Assembly: GCA_038329845.1 (NCBI GenBank)
Contig: JBBQNJ010000056.1
Span: 1-33,936, forward strand
Reading direction: 5' to 3'
DNA from: JBBQNJ01 sp038329845
GTDB taxonomy: Bacteria; Planctomycetota; Phycisphaerae; Tepidisphaerales; Tepidisphaeraceae
Length of the DNA: 33,936 nucleotides
The position numbers and the translations under genes are program-made. The notes beneath the pieces were generated by a model, which saw only the letters and a program-made list of their open reading frames with translations, searched no databases and was not told where the DNA came from. Below, piece after piece: positions 8,256-17,212 of the stretch; the stretch's first letter is position 1; each line of letters begins with the position of its first letter.

Positions 8256-8915
8256 TCACGGCGCCTCGCCCATCTCCAGCGAGCTTTGGGCATCGGTGCA
8301 TTCATCGTACATTGCGGACGTGTTGGCGTCGGCCGTCTCGTCCATCGCCAGCGAGTAGCTGCGGGCGAAGGAATCGCGGGCCATCGTCGAGTGCCCCTGA
8401 CGGTCCTGGATCAGCGCCAGGTTATACCAGGCTTCGGACGCCGGCATCGCTAGTTGAAGCTGGCAGATCGCCTCGTTGAACCGCTCGTGCCGCGCCAGCA
8501 TGATCCCGTAGTTGATCCGCGCGAGGGTGCAATTCGGATCCGCGTCGATCGCCTTACGGTAGTTGGCCTCGGCGGCGCGGGGATTGCCCCACAGGTCGTA
8601 ACAGTATCCCAGATTATTCAAGGCCCCCGCCGACTGATCCGTCGCTGCGACCAGGCGCTCCCAGGTGCGTGACGCGGCGTCGAACTTCTCCTGGCGCGTT
8701 TCGAGGGTCGCCAACGCGAATAGCGCATCGACGTGTTTCGGCTGATCATGCAGGGCGCGCCGATAATGTTCGGCGGCGTCGCGGTCGTTGTGATCGGTCT
8801 CGGCGAGCAGCCCGTCGCGGACATGCCGGTCGGCGTAGCTCATTTCGGCGTTGCGGGCGCAGCCCCCGATCAGCACGACCAGCAATCCGACGCTGAAAAG
8901 CAGTTTGGTACGCAT
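8256..8915 (-). CDS. TPR-containing lipoprotein
   Basis: This encodes 219 residues starting MRTKLLFSVG. The lipobox LIGGC places the lipidated cysteine at residue 19, so the protein is exported and membrane-anchored. The start is chosen because it gives the signal peptide and has AGGA 6-7 bases upstream; an upstream in-frame extension (to 9047) would bury the signal. The mature part has about four TPR-like units, including AAEHYRRALHDQPKHVDALFALATLE, GALNNLGYCYDLWGNPRAAEANYRKAIDADP and ARINYGIMLARHERFNEAICQLQLAMP. TPR units are protein-binding scaffolds, so a role in an envelope complex is inferred; the partner is unknown. It resembles PilF/NlpI-type TPR lipoproteins in design only. The C-terminus is Ser/Asp-rich. 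Confidence 0.8.
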   Translation of the reverse strand: MRTKLLFSVGLLVVLIGGCARNAEMSYADRHVRDGLLAETDHNDRDAAEHYRRALHDQPKHVDALFALATLETRQEKFDAASRTWERLVAATDQSAGALNNLGYCYDLWGNPRAAEANYRKAIDADPNCTLARINYGIMLARHERFNEAICQLQLAMPASEAWYNLALIQDRQGHSTMARDSFARSYSLAMDETADANTSAMYDECTDAQSSLEMGEAP

Positions 8916-9076
8916 GTTTTTTCCTGTGCAAGAAGATAAGTCGAAACGCACCCGGTGAATGTCCGGACCTGTCAGCCTCATCGGCGCAATTCGCCCGCGA
9001 CTTTGGCGGCGGATGGATCGGCGAGCGGAATTGGCCGATATAGACAATAGAACACGCCGGGGATGCGGTGACTGTG

Positions 9077-9364
9077 ATGAGTCTGATCAATCCATTTGCC
9101 AATTCGATGATGGGCGGGGCGCCGCAGGTGCAGAATCGTTTACAAACCGAGAAATCCCAGCAGATTCGGCGAGAGCAGGAACTGAAGCGCAACGTGGCGC
9201 TGGATGATGATCGACTGGAATATTCCGTCGAAAGCCCCGAGGAACTCGCCCGGCTCCATGAGGATGATTCGGCCCACCCGCGCAAGCGCCGCAAGCCGGC
9301 GGCCGGGGCGGATGACCGGGCCGAGTCGAACGACGAGCAGCGCGGCTTGGATATCCGCGCCTAG
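9077..9364 (+). CDS. Small conserved-looking charged protein
   Basis: This encodes 95 residues from the ATG at 9077 (GTG codons at 9068 and 9074 are alternatives). It begins MSLINPFANSMMGGAPQVQNR and continues as a hydrophilic, probably helical and partly disordered protein (QQIRREQELKRNVALDDDRLEYSVESPEELARLHED) with a basic patch HPRKRRKP. There is no signal or membrane helix. I believe similar short proteins occur in related Phycisphaerae, but I cannot name a family. It is 61 bases upstream of the GHMP kinase gene on the same strand and may be its operon partner. Confidence 0.6.
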   Translation: MSLINPFANSMMGGAPQVQNRLQTEKSQQIRREQELKRNVALDDDRLEYSVESPEELARLHEDDSAHPRKRRKPAAGADDRAESNDEQRGLDIRA

Positions 9365-9425
9365 ACACGCCGGACGGCGCTGGGTTGCGATCGGCGGGGC
9401 GACGACGACAATTCTCACCAGCGCC

Positions 9426-10427
9426 ATGATCATCACTACCCACGCCTATGCCCGTGCCGGACTGGTCGGCAATCCCTCGGACGGTTACTTCGGCAAGACG
9501 ATCTCGGTCCTGATCCGCAACTTTCGTTGCACCGTCCATCTCTGGGAAAGTCCGCATTTCGAGATCGTCCCCGGCGACGGAGACCTGGGCCGCTTCGATT
9601 CGGTCCGCGACTTCATCCGCGACGTGAAACTGCACGGCTATTACGGCGGGATGCGGCTGATCAAGGCGGCGATGAAGCGGTTGTCCGATTATTGCAACAC
9701 CGCTGGCATCACGCTCAAGCACCGCAATTTCACGCTGAGCTACAACACCGACATCCCGCGGCTGGTCGGCTTAAGCGGGTCCAGCGCCATCGTCACCGCG
9801 ACCCTGCGGGCGCTGATGGCGTTCTACGAAATCGAGGTTCCCAAGCACCTGCTTCCGACGCTCATTCTGTCCGTGGAGAAGGACGAACTGGGGATCAGCG
9901 CCGGTCTGCAGGACCGGGTAATCCAGGTCTACGAGGGGATCGTCCACATGGATTTCGAGCAAAACCATCTGGAAAAACATGGCTACGGGATTTATGAGCC
10001 GCTGCATCCGCCGAAGATGCCGCCGTTGTATGTGGCGTACGATCCCTCGCGGGCCGAGGTCAGCGATGTGCCGCATCGAAATTTACGAACGCTGTTCAAC
10101 CAAGGCGATCACGCGGTGGTGGAGGCGATGAAGCGATATCGCCAGATCACCGATCGCGGGCGCGAGGCACTGCTGGCGGGGGACTGGCCAACGCTTGGGG
10201 CGGTGATCGACGAGAACTTCGATCTTCGCCGCACGATCATGAACATCGCGCCGGAGAATCTGCGAATGGTCGAGACGGCCCGCTCGACCGGGGCCAGCGC
10301 CAAGTTCGCCGGGTCCGGCGGAGCGATCATCGGCCTCTACCGTGACGGCCGCCATTACCAGCAGTTGTCCGACGCCCTGGCGAGCATCCGTTGCACGGTG
10401 ATCCGCCCGATGATCTTCGAGCATTAA
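9426..10427 (+). CDS. GHMP-family sugar kinase (glucuronokinase-like)
   Basis: This encodes 333 residues. It starts MIITTHAYARAGLVGNPSDG, the N-terminal GHMP substrate/ATP segment in the version seen in plant glucuronokinases and related bacterial sugar kinases. Motif 2, the phosphate-binding loop, is LVGLSGSSAIVTA at about 113-125. Motif 3 is AKFAGSGGAIIG at about 292-303. GHMP kinases phosphorylate small metabolites with ATP; the glucuronokinase branch makes sugar 1-phosphates for nucleotide-sugar synthesis. The exact substrate cannot be read from sequence, so glucuronate is only the best guess. The ATG at 9426 has no evident Shine-Dalgarno, but upstream residues in the frame do not look conserved. 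It lies in a run of + strand genes before the M16 peptidase. Confidence 0.8.
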   Translation: MIITTHAYARAGLVGNPSDGYFGKTISVLIRNFRCTVHLWESPHFEIVPGDGDLGRFDSVRDFIRDVKLHGYYGGMRLIKAAMKRLSDYCNTAGITLKHRNFTLSYNTDIPRLVGLSGSSAIVTATLRALMAFYEIEVPKHLLPTLILSVEKDELGISAGLQDRVIQVYEGIVHMDFEQNHLEKHGYGIYEPLHPPKMPPLYVAYDPSRAEVSDVPHRNLRTLFNQGDHAVVEAMKRYRQITDRGREALLAGDWPTLGAVIDENFDLRRTIMNIAPENLRMVETARSTGASAKFAGSGGAIIGLYRDGRHYQQLSDALASIRCTVIRPMIFEH

Positions 10428-10479
10428 CTCACCGTCCAACGTTGACGATCGCGTCCCGCCGGTCAACACTTCGGGAAGC

Positions 10480-13452
10480 ATGATGGAGTCCAATCAGTCG
10501 TCATTGAGGCCGGGAACCCGTGCCCACGGGTTCATCGTCGAACGGATCAGCGCCCTGCCTCGATTGGGGGCCACGGCGATCGAGTTGCTGCATGAGCGCA
10601 GCGGCGCCCGGTTGCTGCATCTGCTGGCCCCGAACGATGCGGAGAATCTTTTTTCCGTCACCTTCCCCACGCCGCCCACCGACGACACCGGGTTGCCGCA
10701 TATTCTCGAACACGCGGTCCTGGGCGGGTCCCGGCGGTTTCCCTTGAAGGATCCGTTTTTCGAGATGGTCAAGGGTTCGATGGCGACGTTCATCAATGCC
10801 ATGACCGCCAGCGACCACACGATGTACCCGGTGGCGAGCAACGTGCGTCAGGACTTTTTCAACCTCGCCGAGGTTTACTGGGACGCGGTTTTCCACCCGA
10901 CATTGGCGGAAAACACCTTCAAGCGCGAGGGGCATCATCTCGAGTTCGCCGAAGGCACCGGTCCGCAAGGGGATCTGGTGATCAAGGGGATCGTTTTCAA
11001 TGAAATGAAAGGAGCCTACTCGACGCCCGATGCCCTGTTGGCGCGGCTGTCATCGCGCGGGCTGATGCCCGATACGCCGTTTGGCCGCGATTCCGGGGGC
11101 GATCCGCAGGTGATCCCGTCGCTCACCTACGAGCAGTTCAAGCGATTTCACGCCGAGCATTACCACCCGAGCCACGCGAAAATCTTCATTTACGGCGACA
11201 TCCCCACCGAGGATCACCTGGTGTTTTGCGGCGCGCGGCTTGAGCAGTTCGATCGGCGTCAGCCAGCGCCGTCGATCCAACGCCAGCGCCGCTGGACCGA
11301 GCCGCGGAGTGAAATGTGGCACTATCCGGCGGGCGCGAACGACCCGCTGGAACGGCGTAGCTTCGTCACCATCAACTGGCTGATCGGGCCGGGGACCGAC
11401 ACCGCGGAGGTCGCCGCCTTTAACGTGATTGACAATCTCCTCGTCGGCAGCCATGCCGCGCCGTTGCGACGAGCGCTGATCGATTCGGGGCTGGGCGAGG
11501 ACTTGGTGCATTCGGGATTTTCCGCCGGGCGACTCGAGACCTCGTTTCACCTCGGGATCAGGGGAACCGATGCGTCGAAAGCCAATGACATTCTCGATCT
11601 GGTGCTAGCCACCCTTCGGTCGTTCGCCGACGACGGCATCACGTCCGACCGCGTGGATGCGGCGTTTCAGCAGTTGGCCTACCGCTATCTCGAGATTCCC
11701 TCGGGATATCCGCTGTGGCTGATGAACCGTGTGAACAGCATGTGGCTTTATCAGGCCGATCCGCTGCCGATGTTGCGGGCCGACGAGGTGGTGGCGGATT
11801 TGCGCCGGCGATACCAGGCGGATCCGCAGTTGTTTGCCCGCCTGATCCGCGAGAAGTTGATCGACAATCCGCATCGGCTGCTGGTGACGCTGGCACCCGA
11901 TCGCGACCTGCAAAGTCGCGACGATGCGGCGGCGGCGGAGTATCTGCGGCGGCGTAAGCAGTCAATGTCGCCCGAGCAGTTGCGCCGGATTGCTGAGGAG
12001 CAGGCCGAACTGGCGCGATCGCTCGATGCTCCCAACACGCCCGAGGCGCTGGCGACCCTGCCCCGGCTCGCGGTTACGGACCTGCCGCGAAAGCCGCGCC
12101 ATATCCCCACGACGATCGAGCCGCTGCAGCCTGGATGCGAGCTGCTGGTCAACAACGTCTTCGCCAACGGTGTGAATTATTTGCAGATCGATCTGGACCT
12201 CTCCCATCTTCCGCCCGCCTTGCTGTCGATCTTGCCGCTGTATGAAGATTGCGTGCGAAAGATGGGCACTCGCGGGGAGAACTATGTTCGAACCGCCGAG
12301 CGCATCGCGGCCCACACCGGCGGCGTGAGTTTCGGCGTGAGTATCAATGCCCATGTCCAGGACCCCGCCCGCACCCTGCGTCGGGGGCGATTTTCGATCA
12401 AGTTCCTGGACGAAAAGGCGGACGAGGCGCTGCGGGTGCTGCATGATGTGATGCTCGATCTCGATCTGGGCGACCCGGCGCGACTACGCGATGTGCTGTT
12501 GCAGGCGCGGGCGTCGAATCGCAGCCAGATCGTCTCGGGGGGCATGTCCCTGGCGCTGCGTCATGCGGCCCGCCAGTTCAGCGCCGAGGCGGCGGAGGAC
12601 GAAATCCTCAACGGTGTGCCCCATGTTCGGCTGATCGAGCGACTCGCCGCGGCGCCGTCGCTCGACGCGACGATCGAGTCCCTCGAGGCGATCCGCTCGT
12701 CGTTGCGTTCGGGGCGGCGCGGGATGGTCGCGAGCTTCACCGGCTCGACGGGAGTTTTGCCGCGGATTCGCTCGGCCCTGGCGGCTTGGAATGCACGGAT
12801 GCTCGACAGCACGGCGACGGCCCCGAGGGACTTTGCGGCCAGCGCCGCGCCGCGGCGAGAGGGCCTGGCGGCGGCGATGAACGCCTCGTATTGCATCCAG
12901 GCGATGCCCGCGCCGCATTTGGCATCGCCGCGGGCGCCGGCGCTGGTAGTCGCGGCGAGAATTCTCTCGCTCGATTACCTGCTCGAGGAAATTCGCTTCA
13001 AGGGCACCGCCTACGGCGCCGGTTGCGGGTATCACGGATTGCAGCGGACCTGGACGTACCACTCGTACCGCGATCCGTGGATCACACGCACGCTCAATGT
13101 ATACGCCGCCGTCGCCGAGCATGTGCGCAGCGCTGATTGGTCGCAGTCGCAGGTGGATCGCGCAATCATCGGGACGGCCAAGTCCGCCGAGCGCCCGATC
13201 CGTCCGGCCGAGGCAACCTCGACGGCGTTGTGGCGTCACGTCATGGGCGAGAGCCGTGAATGGCGGCAGACCTTCCATGAAGCGATACTGGGCAGCACCG
13301 CCGAGGGGGTGAAGAACGCCGCGCTCGAGCAGCTTCAAGCCAATGGACCAGCGACGGCGACATGTGTGGTCTCGAGTCGCGAGCGGATTGAGAAGGCGAA
13401 TGGCGAATCTCCGGAAAATCCGCTGCAAATCGAGGAAATACTGACCGGCTGA
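10480..13452 (+). CDS. M16C metallopeptidase (PreP/Cym1-like)
   Basis: This encodes 990 residues, the normal size for the presequence-protease subfamily of zinc peptidases. The inverted zinc motif HILEH gives His74, Glu77 (catalytic) and His78. The distal zinc ligand is Glu175 in IVFNEMKGAYSTPD, exactly 101 residues after the first His, as in the family. The following segments (LPHILEHAVLGGS, DPFFEMVKGS, TFINAMTASDHTMYPVAS) are also typical of M16C. The second M16 half is present (around residues 560-960) and contains RFKGTAYGAGCGY, the substrate-binding R/Y type region. Family members form a closed chamber that degrades short unstructured peptides. No signal peptide is visible, so it is probably cytoplasmic. 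The ATG at 10480 follows the GHMP kinase by 52 bases. Confidence 0.92.
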   Translation: MMESNQSSLRPGTRAHGFIVERISALPRLGATAIELLHERSGARLLHLLAPNDAENLFSVTFPTPPTDDTGLPHILEHAVLGGSRRFPLKDPFFEMVKGSMATFINAMTASDHTMYPVASNVRQDFFNLAEVYWDAVFHPTLAENTFKREGHHLEFAEGTGPQGDLVIKGIVFNEMKGAYSTPDALLARLSSRGLMPDTPFGRDSGGDPQVIPSLTYEQFKRFHAEHYHPSHAKIFIYGDIPTEDHLVFCGARLEQFDRRQPAPSIQRQRRWTEPRSEMWHYPAGANDPLERRSFVTINWLIGPGTDTAEVAAFNVIDNLLVGSHAAPLRRALIDSGLGEDLVHSGFSAGRLETSFHLGIRGTDASKANDILDLVLATLRSFADDGITSDRVDAAFQQLAYRYLEIPSGYPLWLMNRVNSMWLYQADPLPMLRADEVVADLRRRYQADPQLFARLIREKLIDNPHRLLVTLAPDRDLQSRDDAAAAEYLRRRKQSMSPEQLRRIAEEQAELARSLDAPNTPEALATLPRLAVTDLPRKPRHIPTTIEPLQPGCELLVNNVFANGVNYLQIDLDLSHLPPALLSILPLYEDCVRKMGTRGENYVRTAERIAAHTGGVSFGVSINAHVQDPARTLRRGRFSIKFLDEKADEALRVLHDVMLDLDLGDPARLRDVLLQARASNRSQIVSGGMSLALRHAARQFSAEAAEDEILNGVPHVRLIERLAAAPSLDATIESLEAIRSSLRSGRRGMVASFTGSTGVLPRIRSALAAWNARMLDSTATAPRDFAASAAPRREGLAAAMNASYCIQAMPAPHLASPRAPALVVAARILSLDYLLEEIRFKGTAYGAGCGYHGLQRTWTYHSYRDPWITRTLNVYAAVAEHVRSADWSQSQVDRAIIGTAKSAERPIRPAEATSTALWRHVMGESREWRQTFHEAILGSTAEGVKNAALEQLQANGPATATCVVSSRERIEKANGESPENPLQIEEILTG

Positions 13453-13528
13453 TCGTGACGCAATGACTTGGCCGACTCCGCCGGCGGCATCCCGGGCTTC
13501 TCCGGCCTCGCTGGCGTCGCTAGGATAA

Positions 13529-14191
13529 ATGTCGAACACCATGCCGCGATCCCAAGGTATTTTCATCGTTCTCGACGGCGCGGAAGGGTGCGGCAAGAGT
13601 ACCCAGGCGCGGCGGCTATATGAGCGGATCCTTGCCGAAAAGCGCGAGGCCTTGCTGGTGCGAGACCCCGGGGCCACGCCCATCGGCGAGCGAATCCGCG
13701 AAATTCTGCTTGATCCGGCCAACGCCGCGATGGCCATGCGCTGTGAAATGCTTCTGTACATGGCCGCGCGGGCGCAACTGATGCGGGAAGTGATCGCTCC
13801 GGCACTGGAGCGCGGCGCCGTGGTCATTTCTGATCGCTTCGTCTCGAGTACATTGGCGTATCAACTCGGCGGGGATGGGCTGAGCGCTGCGGAGATCAAC
13901 GCGGTAGCGAAGGTCGCCACCGGCGGGCGCTCACCGGACCTGACGATCCTGATGGACATGCCGATCGAGCGCAGCGGTTCGCGGATGGCGAAGAAATTTC
14001 AGGCCGCGCCCGGCGACGTCCCGGTCCATGACCGCATCGAGCGCCGGCCGCGGGAATACCACGAGCAGGTCCGGCGAAACTTCCTGGCGCAGGCCTCGAC
14101 CTCCGAGCCGCGCTGCCGGGTGATTTTGGCCGATCGCACCATCGAAGAGGTCCACCGCGACATCTGGGCGATGGTGGGTGAACTGATCTGA
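13529..14191 (+). CDS. tmk: Thymidylate kinase
   Basis: This encodes 220 residues. The enzyme phosphorylates dTMP to dTDP with ATP, an essential step in dTTP synthesis in the cytoplasm. The P-loop GAEGCGKS is at residues 17-24, the dTMP-binding segment is RDPGATPIGERIREILL at 45-61, and DRF at 102-104 precedes SSTLAYQ. Most bacterial enzymes read REPGGTP where this one reads RDPGATP, a conservative change. The LID region is KFQAAPGDVPVHDRIERRPREYHEQVR. ATG at 13529 has AGGA only 3 bases away; ATG at 13541 (MPRSQG) is possible. The hexamer TAGGAT just upstream could also be a -10 element. It ends a + strand run and faces the minus-strand SYLF gene. Confidence 0.93.
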   Translation: MSNTMPRSQGIFIVLDGAEGCGKSTQARRLYERILAEKREALLVRDPGATPIGERIREILLDPANAAMAMRCEMLLYMAARAQLMREVIAPALERGAVVISDRFVSSTLAYQLGGDGLSAAEINAVAKVATGGRSPDLTILMDMPIERSGSRMAKKFQAAPGDVPVHDRIERRPREYHEQVRRNFLAQASTSEPRCRVILADRTIEEVHRDIWAMVGELI

Positions 14192-14233
14192 TTCGCCATG
14201 CGGGTTGTGGCGGCGGCGGTGGGGTGCCGGAAA

Positions 14234-14845
14234 TCATTCCGTTTTCTTACGATTATTGCCCTCCGGCAGCGGCTCGTACTTGAACGATTGTCCGGCGAAG
14301 GTCGCTTCGGCCATGAACCCCGCCTGCGGCTTGATGAAGACCGCCACGCCTTTGTTGTAATCGGTCTGCCCGCCCATACCCGCCTTGACCCCGACCGCCG
14401 AGGCCCCGGCGCTGAGCTCGAAGTTGCCGCGTTTGAACTCACTCAGCGCCGCGTCATCGCGAAAGAAGATGATCTCCGAGAAGGTCTGGCCCCCGATCTG
14501 AAGCCCGAACGATCCCTGCGTGATCGTCGCCTGCCCGACGGGCGCTGCGTTATTTTTGCCCATCGACTCGAAGACGATTCCCTGTCCCCATGCGGCACCG
14601 AACACCAGCCCGCCCTTGCCGATCCTGGGGAAGACGACATATCCCGCGGTCGAGTCGAAAAACTTCTCGAGGGTGGGGTCGGCCTTGCGCATCTCCGCCC
14701 TGGCGGTGTACGATTCTTCGATCAGGGTCGGCTTGGCCGGCTGCGTGGCGCCCCCCTGCGACTGACATCCAGCTCCCGCCGCGAGCAGCGCGATCATCAA
14801 GAAGCCGCCGATTCCCGAAATGCAGGATTGAAGTGAGTTTCGCAT
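14234..14845 (-). CDS. SYLF-domain (YSC84-like) lipoprotein
   Basis: This encodes 203 residues. The N-terminus is a signal with Cys27 in LLAAGAGC, so it is probably a lipoprotein. The mature part carries the SYLF/Ysc84 hallmark segments: FDSTAGYVVFPRIGKGGLVFGAAWGQG, ITQGSFGLQIGGQTFSEIIFF, then LSAGASAVGVKAGMGGQTDYNKGVAVF. The domain binds lipids and phosphoinositides in eukaryotes; in bacteria its role is unproven, and envelope or stress functions are suggested. It is divergently oriented to uppS with a 65-base gap. A TACAAT hexamer (14852-14857 on the minus strand) lies only a few bases before the start, hinting at a very short leader. Confidence 0.88.
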   Translation of the reverse strand: MRNSLQSCISGIGGFLMIALLAAGAGCQSQGGATQPAKPTLIEESYTARAEMRKADPTLEKFFDSTAGYVVFPRIGKGGLVFGAAWGQGIVFESMGKNNAAPVGQATITQGSFGLQIGGQTFSEIIFFRDDAALSEFKRGNFELSAGASAVGVKAGMGGQTDYNKGVAVFIKPQAGFMAEATFAGQSFKYEPLPEGNNRKKTE

Positions 14846-14910
14846 GAAGCGATTGTAGGCCGGTCGCTTACATTTCGGGAGGTCTTGGCCTACGATCGGC
14901 TCGTATCGCT

Positions 14911-15681
14911 ATGACCGGTCCGTTGTCGGACATCCCCCCCGAACGTTTTCCGCGGCACATCGCCGTCATCATGGATGGCAACGGTCGCTGGGCGGTGCAG
15001 CGCGGACTGGCGCGGGTGCGCGGCCATCAGCAGGGGGCGCGGACGGTCAAAGCGATCGTCACCGAGGCCGCCCGCCTGCGCGATGCCCATGGCGGCCCGG
15101 ATTTTCTGACCCTCTACTCGTTCAGCATCGAAAACTGGAAGCGCCCGGCCGATGAGGTCGAGTTCCTCATGCGGATGTACATCGACTACCTGCGAAGCGA
15201 GCGGGCGACGATGATGGACAACAACATCCGCTTCCAGCAGATCGGCCGGCTGGATCATCTGCCCGAGGCGGTGATGGACGAGGTGACTCTCACGCTCGAA
15301 CAGACCGCGGGCAACGATGGGCTGACGCTCGTGCTGGCGCTGAACTATTCCAGCCGGGCCGAGATTACCGACGCGGTGCGCGCCATCGCCCAGCGCATCC
15401 GCGCCGGAGAACTTGAGCCGGGGCAGATCACCGAGCGAACCATCGCCGATCATCTCTACACCGCTGGATGGCCCGATCCCGATCTGCTGGTCCGCACCGC
15501 CGGAGAAATGCGGCTGAGCAACTACCTCCTCTGGCAGATCAGCTACGCCGAGTTGTTCGTTTCGCCGGTGTTGTGGCCGGATTTCGGCGCGGCGGATCTG
15601 CATGAGGCGATCCGCTCGTTCGCGGGGCGCAATCGACGGTTTGGGGCGCTGGATCACACCAACACCCTCCGGCGAGAATAG
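14911..15681 (+). CDS. uppS: Isoprenyl transferase (undecaprenyl diphosphate synthase)
   Basis: This encodes 256 residues, normal for cis-prenyltransferases. The enzyme adds isopentenyl units to farnesyl diphosphate in cis configuration to build the lipid carrier for cell-wall and polysaccharide synthesis. The signature AVIMDGNGRWA contains the Mg-binding Asp22. Further family blocks are RGHQQGA, LTLYSFSIENWKRP, LALNYSSRAEI, and at the C-terminus DLLVRTAGEMRLSNYLLWQ plus SYAELFVSPVLWPDF. In many family members the motif is SGE.RLSNFLLWQ; here TAGEMRLSN is close to that. The ATG at 14911 is preceded by TACGAT at 14891-14896, a possible -10. No cdsA follows, unlike in many bacteria. Confidence 0.95.
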   Translation: MTGPLSDIPPERFPRHIAVIMDGNGRWAVQRGLARVRGHQQGARTVKAIVTEAARLRDAHGGPDFLTLYSFSIENWKRPADEVEFLMRMYIDYLRSERATMMDNNIRFQQIGRLDHLPEAVMDEVTLTLEQTAGNDGLTLVLALNYSSRAEITDAVRAIAQRIRAGELEPGQITERTIADHLYTAGWPDPDLLVRTAGEMRLSNYLLWQISYAELFVSPVLWPDFGAADLHEAIRSFAGRNRRFGALDHTNTLRRE

Positions 15682-15894
15682 CCGTGCCGCCGATCGTAAA
15701 ACTTAAACGCGAAGGCGCGAAGCCGCGAAGAAAAATAGGCCGTCGGGGCGGCGGACCGCATCCGGCTTAACGTGGCGCTGGATTGGAAAGTTGACGGGCG
15801 GGTGGCATAAATTTCACCACGAACGCGCGAAAGACGCGAAAAATAGAATCGAAAAGTTTTCTTCGCGCCTTCGCTGCTTCGCGTTTAATCCTCC
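15682..15894. repeat. Inverted GCGAAG repeat block between convergent uppS and ilvC
   Basis: TTAAACGCGAAGGCGCGAAG plus CCGCGAAGAAAAA (15703-15736) is the near reverse complement of the sequence at 15857-15888. Between them sits a CACGAA/GCGAAA element (15813-15846). The arms could fold into a stem of about 30 bp and might end both transcripts, as no classical T-tailed hairpin is visible. No gene is supported here. Confidence 0.75.
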
Positions 15895-16914
15895 TCACCC
15901 CTTGGGCGGCTCCTTGGCCTGTAGCCAGGGCATCATCTTTCGAAGACGACGACCGGTGGTTTCGACGGGGTGGTTGTTGTCGGCCTCGTAAAGCCGCTTG
16001 AAGTTCTTCAACCCGCCTTCGTACTCCGCCCGCCATTCCTTGGCGAACTGCCCGGACTGGATTTCCCCAAGGATTTTCTGCATCTCCTGCTTGACCTGCG
16101 GGCCGATCACGCGCGGGCCGCGCGACAGGTCGCCGTATTCGGCAGTGTTCGAGATGCTGTACCGCATATAATCCAAGCCGCCCTGGAAAATCAGGTCCAC
16201 AATCAACTTCACCTCGTGAACGCACTCGAAGTAAGCCATCTCCGGCGGATACCCGGCCTCGACAAGCGTCTCGAACCCGGCCTTGATCAACGCGCTCAGC
16301 CCGCCGCAAAGCACGGCTTGTTCGCCGAACAGATCGGTTTCGCATTCATCCTTGAAGGTGGTTTCGATGATGCCGCTGCGGGCTCCGCCGATGCCGCGCG
16401 CCCAGGCCAGCCCGATGTCGCGGGCCTTACCGCTGGGGTCCTGGTGAATCGCCAACAGGCACGGCACGCCGCCGCCTTTCTCGAACTCGCTGCGGACCAG
16501 GTGCCCCGGCCCCTTTGGCGCCACCAGCAGCACATCGACATCCTTCGGCGGCACGATCGTCTTGAAATGGACGTTGAATCCGTGGGTGAACCCCAGTGCC
16601 TTGCCCACCTTCAAATGCGGGGCGATCTGCTTGGTATACACATCCGGCTGCACCTCGTCGGGCAGTCCGATGATGATCAGGTCCGCCTGGCGGACGGCCT
16701 GGTCAACGGGCATGGGATCAAACCCCTTCTCGATCGCCAGCCGCCCGTTGGCGCTGTCGCGCCGGTTGGCGACGATCACTTTCACCCCGCTGTCGCGCAG
16801 GTTCTGGGCATGGGCGTGGCCCTGCGATCCGAAGCCGATGATCGCCACCGTCTTGCCCTTAAGCGGATCGAGCGGGGCGTCTTGTTCATAAACCATCTTC
16901 AACGTTCCTGCCAT
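15895..16914 (-). CDS. ilvC: Ketol-acid reductoisomerase, class I
   Basis: This encodes 339 residues. It converts acetolactate or acetohydroxybutyrate to the dihydroxy-acid in valine, leucine and isoleucine synthesis, using NADPH and Mg. The Rossmann motif GFGSQG is at residues 27-32. The specificity loop after VIVAN is RRDS (51-54), consistent with NADPH. The catalytic Lys lies in LVAPKGPGHLVRSEF, and the metal-binding acids are in DLFGEQAVLCGG and in the ECVHEVKLIVDL segment. The SISNTAEYGD segment is also conserved. The length fits class I. It has its own good promoter (16959-16987). ilvB/ilvN/leu genes are not in the window, so it is an isolated unit here. Confidence 0.96.
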   Translation of the reverse strand: MAGTLKMVYEQDAPLDPLKGKTVAIIGFGSQGHAHAQNLRDSGVKVIVANRRDSANGRLAIEKGFDPMPVDQAVRQADLIIIGLPDEVQPDVYTKQIAPHLKVGKALGFTHGFNVHFKTIVPPKDVDVLLVAPKGPGHLVRSEFEKGGGVPCLLAIHQDPSGKARDIGLAWARGIGGARSGIIETTFKDECETDLFGEQAVLCGGLSALIKAGFETLVEAGYPPEMAYFECVHEVKLIVDLIFQGGLDYMRYSISNTAEYGDLSRGPRVIGPQVKQEMQKILGEIQSGQFAKEWRAEYEGGLKNFKRLYEADNNHPVETTGRRLRKMMPWLQAKEPPKG

Positions 16915-16958
16915 GGCAAACCTCGCAAAAGCTTGAGAAAATATTGGGAAAACCGCGA

Positions 16959-16987
16959 ATCCTACTCAGCCCCGCCGCGCGTGTCAA
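16959..16987 (-). promoter_or_regulatory. Sigma70-like promoter of ilvC
   Basis: On the minus strand TTGACA (16982-16987, perfect consensus) and TAGGAT (16959-16964) are 17 bases apart. The start of transcription would fall about 35-40 bases before the ilvC ATG. Confidence 0.75.
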
Positions 16988-17110
16988 AACATGAAAGGCC
17001 TGGACGTACCTTGAGGGCGTCGAATTCTTGTGAACTGCTCAGCAGAGCGCGTCTCGGGCAGTGTCGAGGGCTTTCGACCCCTCAAGATCAAAAATCCAGG
17101 GACCAATAAC

Positions 17111-17138
17111 TTGCATGGCGGAAAGCTGGAGGTATAAT
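17111..17138 (+). promoter_or_regulatory. Promoter of the PEP-CTERM gene
   Basis: TATAAT (17133-17138, perfect) has a weak TTGCAT 16 bases upstream (17111-17116). The gene start at 17213 is about 70 bases downstream. Confidence 0.6.
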
Positions 17139-17212
17139 CTTTCGTATACGCTTCAAGCGTTTGAGGCGATTCGGTGCATCAAATCCCATTTTCTGGCGTG
17201 AGGAGGTCCGAC

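Larger units (their letters stand above)
16915..17212. other. Divergent intergenic region, ilvC and PEP-CTERM gene
   Basis: About 300 bases without a gene. It carries one promoter facing ilvC and one facing the PEP-CTERM gene, described separately, and the strong AGGAGGT at 17201-17207. I see no riboswitch or attenuator for ilvC. Confidence 0.6.
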
